This document shows positions 55,289 to 64,000 of a stretch of DNA of 64,000 nucleotides, in pieces (within the stretch, counting starts at the first letter, position 1; the number at the start of each line of letters is the position of its first letter). A program made the position numbers and the translations under genes. Origin of the DNA: Selaginella moellendorffii (taxonomy: Eukaryota; Streptophyta; Lycopodiopsida; Selaginellales; Selaginellaceae). The stretch is from positions 124,001 to 188,000 of the forward strand of contig NW_003314427.1 in NCBI RefSeq assembly GCF_000143415.4. The letters are read 5' to 3'. The notes under the pieces are model-generated. The model saw nothing but the letters and a program-made list of their open reading frames with translations, did no database searches and had not been told where the DNA came from.

Positions 55289-56279
55289 ATGCTGTTTTAT
55301 TATTAAATTTTCTGTAATATATAAATAATATCTTTTATATAGTTCAAAAAGTGTTTTTACTATATATTTACAATTTTAGAAAGATAAAATATATTATGTT
55401 TAAATAAACAATAGTCTATATGTGTTGTTTACCTTTTCACTATAGAATATGTTAAACCATCGCAGATATTTGCTAGAGTCTTGACTTTTAATGTTTAAAT
55501 TTGTAAAAGTTATAAAAATAATTTAGAGTATATAACTAGATATTTAAAATATTTTTATTACAATATTAAGCATAATCTAAAACTGGGATTAGATTAATTA
55601 TTTTAATAATTTTTTATTTGATTAAATTTATGTAGAAATGAAAATTCTTGAACTGTGACAAAGGTTTGCAAAAATTGCTTTGCCACTATAAAACTGAAAG
55701 AAGAAAAGAATGTACTGACTAACTATTATAAATATTGACAACCAAGACCTAGAGATAGAGAGTGGCTAGAATTTTTTTTTTCTAAGTTGGTTACTCCTCA
55801 AAATTTTACAATCCAAAAACTTAAATGATCATATTCAATATATCATTGAAAGGATGAAGAATCTATAGAGGTGTCTTTTGAAGACTATTATAAAGATATG
55901 ATACACTAAATATTACAAGCCAATTTTATAAAATCTTGATCTTAAGATCGAAAATCCTTCTCAAACTTATTATAAAGCTCCTCTATTTTTTATAGTAGTG
56001 AGAATATGTCTAGATCACCTAGTATCCTTAACATCTTTGTAGTGGACATTTATAAAATCTTAGAAATCTCTACTATAATTTGTAATTTGTTAATATCGGC
56101 TAACCTAATATTGTGTATAGCATACAGAAAATGCATATTAGCTTAGCCCAAAAACCCTAACATATATAGAATCAAGTGGTGATATCAAAATCCTTATACT
56201 AATAATAGTATATGACATCATAATTATACATCTAAACTTTATATTATCCCCTCTTTTTGGAAGGATGAAAGGCAGTTAG
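55289..56279. other. AT-rich spacer, no gene
   Basis: Strongly AT-rich. The stretch 56100-56270 resembles 32110-32290, so it probably derives from a shared element. No ORF or structural RNA is recognised. Confidence 0.45.
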
Positions 56280-56586
56280 GGTCCTTTTATTAATGGGCCA
56301 GGATTTAGATGAAGGAAGAGGCATTAGTGGATTTGTAGGTGGTGCAATTTGTTTATGATTCCTTTATATAAAGTGTTTTAGCAATTGCATAGCAACCTAT
56401 TGAATATTGTTTATAAACTTGTAATCCAACATGCTATAACACTTGATATAGTCCCTTCCATTGAACAAGAACTCTTTTAAACAAACCATATAAGATTAAG
56501 AAAACAAGCCAAAATCAAATCCTCCACTTTATACTCTATAGATGGAAAATGATAAAAATTATAGTGCTATTGTTGTCCCATATAGA
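56280..56586 (-). pseudogene. Gypsy integrase C-terminal scrap
   Basis: It aligns with 14590-14910 of gypsy-1 (GAGGCATTAGTGGATTTGTA against GAGGCATTGGCGAATCTGTA; TATAGTGCTATTGTTGTCCC against TATAGCACCGTTGTTGTCCC), with C-to-T decay. It is cut at about 56586 by the long LTR. Confidence 0.7.
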
Positions 56587-57762
56587 TGTAGCACACGTGG
56601 TTTTGACCATTTATCCTATGGTGATTTACCATAGGATAACACCACAAAGCAGAACTTAAACCCTTCATGTGCCACGTGACAGATGCCATGTGTCACATGC
56701 CACGTGTCCAAAGGAATGTGGTGCAGAACCCGAGGTTCAGGGCCTTGGGCTACTAAACGAAGGAACGGTGCCAAACCCCCAAGCATGGAGCCAAGGAGTG
56801 ATGGAACCAGACCACGGAGCAACTCCCGATCATACAGCCCAAGGAGCAAAGGAATAGGAGCCTGGAGCGACTTGGAACAGTCTTAGAGCAACTAGCATCC
56901 CAATGCTAGGACCAGCACGCAAAATGGAGCCAAATAAAGTCTGGCACTATTTCTGCATACCGGTGGCCTAACATGAGGATATGGGTACTCCACCAGCTAG
57001 TATGGAATGGAACTTGGGCTTAGACCCAAGCCAGACGCAGAACAAGGACAAACACGCAAGTGGGAACTAGACTATGCCTCAAGTTAGTCGGCCATGCCCA
57101 ACCTACCCACTATCCCTACTATACATTTGGAACCCCCTATAGCCCCCCCCCCCCCCGCTATATTTAAACCCCAATGAATCGTCTCTCGAGTCATTCCCTT
57201 TGTTTGCTTTCACCCCAAGCCTCCCTTAGTATCAGGAGTTAGTCTCTGGGATAAGCTCGAAACTTACTAAATATGGAATGGTGATAGATTGCGAATTTGG
57301 ATATGGGACGAACACCATTGTGTTCAGGACAATCTCTACATTCCGTAAATATGCCAAATGAGCAAATCTGGACACTTTCCATAAATAGCATTTGGGACCG
57401 AAATGAGACTAACACAAAAGGCATGATAGCGAGGGTGTTTGGCAGACATGGTAAGCTATCATTTAGCGATATTAAGGGACTAATTTCAATATGTGAGAGT
57501 TCTTACCAAGCCAGTGCAAGACAGAGCAAAAGAGAACTAAGAGCCAGGCCGAGTATGCTCAGCTAGAAACACATAGGAGTTCCTACCTTATGTCCATCTG
57601 GCTAAGTACAGATGCTAAGCCCAGTAAACTAACACTTGAACAAGAGGGGCTGATAAAGGGAACTAGCAATACCGACCTCCTGCCATTGTGGCAGTAAGGA
57701 AAGAGTGTCTGTAAGGATTAGCCAATAGGTAACTTTTGATACCCAAAGTCACATTTGCGACA
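56587..57762. repeat. Long LTR, copy 1 (about 1.18 kb)
   Basis: TGTAGCACACGTGG...TTTGCGACA. It shares its whole length with the solo LTR at 62039-63189 and, in decayed form, with about 11429-12345. It has no matching target duplication (ATAGA and CTCTC flanks), so it is probably one end of a larger element. Directly to its right, CTCTCCCCCTT is a polypurine tract on the minus strand, suggesting minus orientation; the G-boxes at its left end would favour the opposite. Orientation is left open. A short inverted scrap of TRIM LTR lies at about 57156-57206. Confidence 0.75.
56611..56639. promoter_or_regulatory. Perfect 12-bp-arm hairpin near LTR end
   Basis: TTATCCTATGGT and ACCATAGGATAA are separated by GATTT. 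It is conserved exactly at 62063-62091 in the solo LTR. It lies 24 bp from the LTR end, beside G-box motifs. Confidence 0.7.
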
Positions 57763-60700
57763 CTCTCCCCCTTAGGGAAGATCGACATCCTCATCAATGC
57801 ATACTCGAGTTTAGACCACCGCCAAGGAAACAACTCCAAAAAGAAGTTCATAGTGATCACACTATGTGAGAAATGCACCGACTTAAATGAGTTAGGAGGC
57901 ACCCTCTTTGTCTAAGGCGGATGCGCTACCAGCTCAAACACCTTCCAGCCATCGCCGACAAGAAAAAGACCAACAGAGTCAGCCACCCTTGTTACTCTGA
58001 GTATCACCCAACTAACAAAAGTGTGATATGCCCCTACCCGCAAGGACATAGAGAGAGAAGCTAGAGGCCCCAACCCTCCTGAGCAAAGAAACCAAACCTG
58101 TCGGTAAGGTTTAGATAGACTACTGTGTAAGCAACCAAAGGGAACGACTTGAGAGATAATCCATGGGGTTCAAATATAGAGGGAAAGGGCCCATAAACAA
58201 GAGTGCACCCCCTTTTCCAATTGGTTAAGGGTCTTGGGATAGTTGGAGTTAAGCGTTCTTGGGTTTGAATAGTACTGGGCTGGGTGACCTCCCATGAAGT
58301 CCAAACTCAGGAGCTTACATTTGGTATCAGAGGGGTCTCGGGTCCGACTCTATTGGTTGGCTAAGGGAATCATACCACATGTTGATTAACATCTGGCTGG
58401 TCCAGTTTGCTCCTACTGGGCTCGACCCGAGGGGTAGGGTGTCAAGAGAGCGGGGCTCTCGGGAGAGCTGTAGCTCTCAGCTTCCGTTCACAAGGGCGTG
58501 AACTTGCAGGGAAGCGTGGTGGATTGTAAGCAACTAAAGGGAACGACTTGAGAGATGATCCATAGGGTTCAAATATAGAGGGAAAGGGCCCATGAACAAA
58601 AGTGCACCCCCTTTTCCAATTGGTTAAGGGACTTGGGATAGTTGGAGTTAAGCGTCCTTGGGTTTGAATAGTACTGGGCTGGGTGACCTCCCATGAAGTC
58701 CAAACTCAGGAGCTTACATACTGTAAACAGGCAGTTAGAGTTGTTTACACGGTCACGCCCTTTTAACAGAATAAGGAACATTAACAGAGAGCCAGGTTAT
58801 GTGACCAATTGACAGTAGCTACCCTATGACTAGAGATTTCACCATGCACACGAAGTGCCGAAGCCAGTCTGCCTATACTGGCCCAAACTCAAAGATCAAT
58901 ATATGGACTATATCAAAGTCATAGACAATGATATCTGAGAGACTTAATTAGCAGTGAATAAATTTTAGATTAGAATACAAAAGTATTCCAAGTAAGTTAT
59001 CATTTGATAAACTAGTATTATAGTAGAGGAACCACTAAGATCATTATTTTTGGTAAACATAGGATTCACCATCCAACAAAATTCAATAGCCAGCGTATCA
59101 TCAAGAAAACTCAATGATAAAATTTAATTATTAAAGATTGCAGACAGTATGCCAAACAACTTACGAAAAACAACTCAAAGAACAAAAAAGTATTATCGAT
59201 TGGCAAGCAAGATGCTCGCGAATGTATCACCCAAAGGAAATAACATCCCAATCTATCAAAACTAACTTAAACAATAATCAATAGAACAGAATGAATGTAG
59301 TAAGACCAGCAAACACCCATTCATGCCAACTATCACAGAAGATAATCTGAATAGATCCCAGTCAATAACATGAAGGAACTTAAGTTGCTTAAATAAGTGT
59401 TAGCAACATCCTACTGATGTCTCAAACCCAAAAGACCAATCCAAAGCAAACCACAAAGAACATGTGGTAATGCGAGAAGCCAAAAACCATCAAAGAGAAT
59501 AACTAACCATCATGAAAGATCATCAATCATCCCATCAAATGAAGAGATGTATAATCATTGTCAAAGAGGAATTCACCATCCCAAAGAACGGCAACTCATT
59601 CCATATCAACAACAATCAAGCAAAACCTTTTGACAAGGATAATAAACTATCATAAATGATAGTTAATCATCACCAATGGTTGCCAGATGCAAATACTAAC
59701 TTCAACATTGAAGCTAATGAGCCAAAATGCCTTCCCCAACAACTTTTAACAAATGAACCATAAGCATGAAAACTCAAAGAACCAAAAGCTCGAAGAAGCC
59801 TATAGCTAAGTCTTGCATAACAATGATCACAAGTCTTACATGAACTAATTTCAATGCTAAAGAAAAAACCATGGTACAACCCACAATATTCTCCTCAATT
59901 GTAGCGCATATTATCTCTCTCCCCTTAAGCCAACTGAAAAAGGGGCAATTGCTTGATGAGAGAGCCCTTAGTGGCTATTTTATCCACGATGACAGTATAT
60001 CCAAATCTCATCCCATGATCACATGCACTACATAAACACATTCATAAGCTAAATTTCATAATGCCAAAGCTAATGAAGAGCATGTCTGCATCAATCCAAA
60101 AGCTAAGCATAACGAAGTTATGCTCAACAAGTGATCATCACATGATCCTCCATAAATCCTTCTATAGCAAGATGTAACTCACTTCATAACAAGCACAAGA
60201 AGAAGCATTAATGATCGATATATTCCAACTCAAATCCAAAAAGGATTCAAATATTCCAATATCAATCACTAACTCTTTCTCTTATAGAGTTAGTATAGTT
60301 CATGACTGAATCACTTTTCAAGGAAAAGCCAAAGCTCAACCCTCTACTAAATAATCTCGTCTGGAACACAACTAATTCAAACTTGCCACTTAGTTTGTTT
60401 GAATGTCAACACAATTGCTAATTAGCAAATGCACGAATGCCAATAACACAAAGCTATAGCCAAATCATCAACACTATCCTCATCGAGATTAATGAAACTC
60501 GATATCAATCTTTCGGAGAGATATTTCATTTCACTCAAATCTCAACATTAACTATGTCAACGACAAGGCATCACTTCAATGCCATCAACACTATAACAAA
60601 GCTAGAAGAAAGCACGAGTGAATCACCACTCAAGGCTCTCTAGCAACTAAGCTAACCAAAGTCGAAGATACCTTAGTCAGTATCTGAGACCAATCCTTCA

Positions 60701-62038
60701 ACAAGACTCAGCTACAGATAACACTTCATCAAGGAGTGATTCACCACGTCCAAGACTCAATGAAATCCAACACTACGAACTAAATGCAACAAAATGATAT
60801 TGACAGAGGTAGAATCGATATGCTAACATGGAATAAACCATATAAGTTTAACGACACGATCCTCTGCAACACCATCCGGTAAAGCAAGCCCATCACTGCT
60901 AAATCATCATTGAGCAAAGCAAGTGTCAATAATCCTTGACAAAGTTTACTAGCAACCACTAGTCACAAAGCAACCAATAATCACTTTTCAACTTGCCTTC
61001 ACAAGATTTAACACTAAACTCATATCATCAAGTCATATACTCATCCAATATGAATGTAATACCTCAAATACGAGATAAAGGTTCATGGACAAGCACGAAC
61101 TAAATGACCACTCGAATCCAACTCAACCACGATAAGCTCATCAACACATTTAGTCAATAGCTTTGAGCATGCTTTGAAAAGACTAGCTATGTATGATCAA
61201 CACTCAGCTGAAGCTAAAGTGAAGACCATGAGATGGACTCATATCGGTACACAACCTCCACTAAGACAAAGCTATAGTATGGGTACCTACATCTCAACTC
61301 AAACAACTAAGTTGGACATCATCATCCTTAGCCAAGGCACAGGGCCACCAAGACTAAGTCAAGATCAGTGAAAGCTCACTACTCTCATAGAGTTTAACGA
61401 AATACAAGGTGTATCCTACCACTAAGCAAAACACTATAGAAGAAAGGCACAAGGGTCACCCTTCTTAGAAAAGTGCAACAGTCACTTTTCTACATCAACT
61501 CTAGACTCTATCCAACTCAATTGCCTTAGTTCCAAAAGTTAGCATTCTTTTTGGGCTACATCATACAAACTACATACTAAGGTCTAAGCCAACCAAAGTC
61601 AACTCCAATCCCTTCACTAGTTGTATTGGTTATGAAACGGAATGGTTTCAGGCAAAGTGATCAATAGATCAACCTTTGGAAAAGCCTAAGAAAATTTGTG
61701 GAAAAATTTCCATCCTAGAGAAAGAATGACTCTCAGTCTAGGAATGCAAACTTTCAAGACTCAACCAACTTCCTCTTACTAACAACTTCACATAGGTTCA
61801 TTTCAACACCAATTCTCATGACCCATAGTATGCTTAAGCCTCGAATATCTTTTGCCCATTTTTCCGATATCCAACACTGACATCCGTAAAATGCGAATGG
61901 AACATCCAAGGCTTGATCACGAAGACCATATCTTTAGATATCCATATTGCACTAACACTCTTCTTTAATCATTCTCAAGATCAATGTGAAGCCAAAACAC
62001 TAACACAAAAAATGCCATAGACAATCAAGCTCTAAGGG
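57763..62038. other. Non-coding internal region of the long-LTR element
   Basis: 4.3 kb without recognisable protein domains; short ORFs look like chance. It is AT-biased and rich in CAT/ATC words. The part to 60925 has a decayed homologue at about 12346-14475. It contains the intact TRIM. It appears to belong to a large non-autonomous retroelement. Confidence 0.55.
58126..58718 (+). mobile_element. Complete TRIM (593 bp) with 194-bp LTRs and 5-bp target duplication
   Basis: 5' LTR 58126-58319 and 3' LTR 58525-58718, each 194 bp with TGTAAGC...GCTTACA ends and few differences. The 205-bp internal domain begins with primer site TGGTATCAGAG (58322-58332), complementary to initiator-Met tRNA, two bases after the LTR. 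It encodes nothing. TACTG flanks both sides (58121-58125, 58719-58723). The homologous sequence at about 12366-12385 lacks the element and has one copy of the target, confirming the insertion. At least three older copies lie at 11.8-14.3 kb. Confidence 0.93.
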
Positions 62039-63189
62039 TGTAGCGCACGTGGTTTTGACCCTTTATCCTATGGTGATTTACCATAGGATAACACCACGAA
62101 GCAGAACCTAAACCCTCTTTGTGCCACGTGACAGATGCCACGTGTCACATACCACGTGTCCATGCCACGTGTCCATAGGAACCCGAGGTTCAGGGCCTTG
62201 GGCCACTGAACGAAGGAACAGTGCCAAACTCCCAAGCGTGACGCCAAGGAGTGATGAAACCGGACCACGGAGCAACTCCCGAGCATATAGCCCAAGGAGC
62301 GAAGGGACAGGGGCCCGGAGTGACTTGGAACAGTCCTAGAGCAACCAGCATCCCAATGCCAGGACCAGCACGCAAAACGGAGCCAAACAGAGTCTGGCGC
62401 TATTTCGGCATACCGGTGGCCTAACGCAAGGATATGGGTACTCCACCAACTAGCATGGAATGGAACTTGGGCTTAGACCCAAGCCGGACGCAGAACAAGG
62501 ACAGGCACGCAAGCGGGAGCTAGACTATGCCTCAGGTTGGTCGGCCATGCCCGACCTACCCACTATCCCTACTATACATTTGGAACCCCCCACAGCCCCC
62601 CCCCCCTTGAGGAACACACGCTTTGGGCTTTCACCCCAAGCCTCCCTTAGTATTAGGAGTTAGTCTCTAGGACAAGCTCGAAACTTACTAATTATGGAAT
62701 GTCCCTAGATTGTGAATTTGGACACGGGACGAACACCATTGTGTTCAGGCCAACTTCTACATTCCGTAGATATGCTAAATGAGCAAATCTGGACACTTTC
62801 CATAATTAGCATTTGGGACCGAAATGAGACTAACACAAAGGGCATGATAGCGAGGGTGTTTGGCAGACACGGTAAGCTATCATCTAGCGAATATTGAGGG
62901 ACCAATCTCAATATCGCGGGGGTTCCTAACACTAGCAAGTGCAAGCCAACATCATGAGTTTCTCATCACCGTGTCAAGTCTGCTTGACTAAATGACAACT
63001 TAGGATTTCCTTCCTTAGTGCCCTTCTGGTCTAAGTGCACATGTGATGACCAGTTTCTCAACTAGCTTAGGCGGAAATTGATAACGGGTCCAGCAATACC
63101 GACCTCCTGCCATCGTGGCAGTAAGGTAAGAGTGTCTGTAAGGACTAGCCGACAGGTAACTTTCGATACCCGAAGTCACATGCGCGACA
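62039..63189. mobile_element. Solo long LTR with AAGGG target duplication
   Basis: TGTAGCGCACGTGG...CATGCGCGACA, 1151 bp, homologous to 56587-57762 throughout. AAGGG occurs at 62034-62038 and 63190-63194, a perfect 5-bp duplication, so this copy inserted on its own and lost its interior by LTR recombination. It is less decayed than copy 1 (more CpG and intact G-boxes). Confidence 0.88.
62046..62171. promoter_or_regulatory. Cluster of five G-box (CACGTG) motifs in the LTR
   Basis: CACGTG at 62046, 62125, 62139, 62153 and 62166. Several are in the context GCCACGTGTC, the ABRE/G-box form bound by plant bZIP and bHLH factors. Copy 1 keeps three (56594, 56673, 56701), with one decayed to CATGTG. 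Confidence 0.65.
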
Positions 63190-63755
63190 AAGGGAAATCC
63201 TCATCACTTGAAATAATAATGCTACTTCCACTAACACAAGTGTTAGCGATGTCAATGCCTTAACTACACACCTTCTCTATCCAACAATTTACTCCAAGTG
63301 TTAACAGATAAACCAACAAGCTATAGCCAGTGAATACTATAACCCTTTCCAACACTTTATGGGCAAACCCTTGAGGAAACAAGGTACCAACTTAAGCTTA
63401 GCATAATGAACCATCTTCGAGAATCCAATTAAAGCTACTATAATGCTACTTCATGCAAGTAGACTAGCTTCACCATCAACCACTTTGGGGTTGATCATCG
63501 TTTAACCAAACAACTTCATAAACACATTGTTCACTATCAGATGGATATGAAATAGAAATCACAATGATTTAATCATCAATTGAGCAACACCACGAGTAAT
63601 GCCCATGTCACTATTACAAAGGTTTATGTGACTATCAAGTGTCAACTCGACTCGACAAAATGCAACATAAATGTCACACTCTACTGATAGAGACTTATAA
63701 CACCCAACACCACTAACTTTTATTCACAACATAGACAAGCTCAGAGGCAGACACC
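63190..63755. other. AT-rich non-coding sequence
   Basis: Composition resembles the 57763-62038 body and is probably its continuation beyond the solo LTR. No ORF. Confidence 0.4.
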
Positions 63756-64000
63756 ATGATCCAGCCCAACCAGACGGCCCACAACTGCGACCGAATCAGA
63801 GCTTTCTATGGATTAACCATCTCGGAACACAGGATGCGTAAATTCCAGACAGCCTTTTTAGCAGCCAAACACGCATGCCTTGAACGACTAAACCTGCAAG
63901 AAGATCAGCACCATCGTTGGTGGAAGGTGGATGAATCGATCGTATGCACCCTCCCCAACATGGCATCGGGACTAGTTTTCGAGGCAGGACAGGCTGGACG
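63756..64000 (+). CDS. Open reading frame running off the right edge
   Basis: ATG 63756 opens 81 codons to the window end without a stop: MIQPNQTAHNCDRIRAFYGL, then TISEHRMRKFQTAFLAAKHA, then CLERLNLQEDQHHRWWKVDE. GC content rises sharply relative to the preceding 500 bp, which supports coding. The Trp/Arg/His-rich peptide is not recognised; it could be a retroelement gag or a host exon. Confidence 0.4.
   Translation, partial: MIQPNQTAHNCDRIRAFYGLTISEHRMRKFQTAFLAAKHACLERLNLQEDQHHRWWKVDESIVCTLPNMASGLVFEAGQAG

Noticed and set aside
58322-58332. Possible tRNA gene fragment (TGGTATCAGAG)
   Set aside because: Its position two bases after an LTR marks it as a retroelement primer-binding site; no cloverleaf surrounds it.

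Overview
The window looks like nuclear DNA of a land plant, most likely a Selaginella-type lycophyte. The supported host genes have very short GT-AG introns (roughly 50-80 bp), plant families (RING-FYVE-SYLF protein, TMEM230-like protein, bulb-type lectin, Crinkler-like NTPase, PPR fragment) and telo-box motifs in a promoter. The species is inferred. Intact host genes are concentrated in one island (about 34.8-41 kb); almost everything else is layered transposable elements in different states of decay.

Layout. 1-4.9 kb: the end of an unidentified gene, a broken Cys/His-rich VWFA-domain pseudogene and a few orphan ORFs. 4.9-9.8 kb: remains of a hAT-like transposase and of an unidentified coiled-coil protein. 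11.4-14.5 kb: an AT-rich, decayed copy of the retroelement seen in better condition at 56.6-63.2 kb, carrying three decayed copies of a TRIM (miniature LTR retrotransposon). 14.6-31.9 kb: a minus-strand Ty3/gypsy element cut in two by a 12.85-kb Mutator-like (MULE) DNA transposon (15717-28566) with a perfect 9-bp target duplication.

The MULE is the most interesting object here. It carries a SWIM-type transposase (decayed), an intact 181-aa zinc-finger-like ORF, two other small intact ORFs, and a multi-exon gene joining a ParB-like domain to a beta-class amino-methyltransferase domain. The transposase and the ParB-methyltransferase are divergent around a 22-bp minisatellite. The methyltransferase gene is itself broken by two stops and a truncated LTR element.

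32.3-34.2 kb: a second MULE end fragment and a plus-strand gypsy relic. 34.8-39.6 kb: four host genes (unknown plant protein, RING-FYVE-SYLF, TMEM230-like, C2H2 protein), the first two sharing a 92-bp bidirectional promoter. 39.8-42.7 kb: a frameshifted lectin gene, a PPR scrap and the 5' part of a Crinkler-like NTPase pseudogene. That gene is split by a gypsy element (42749-54852), which is split in turn by a 7.45-kb non-coding LTR element (44068-51521); the gene's 3' part resumes at 54853.

56.3-64 kb: a gypsy scrap, a long LTR, a structurally complete TRIM with 5-bp target duplication, and a solo LTR (62039-63189, target duplication AAGGG) with five G-box motifs. An open reading frame of unknown nature runs off the right edge.
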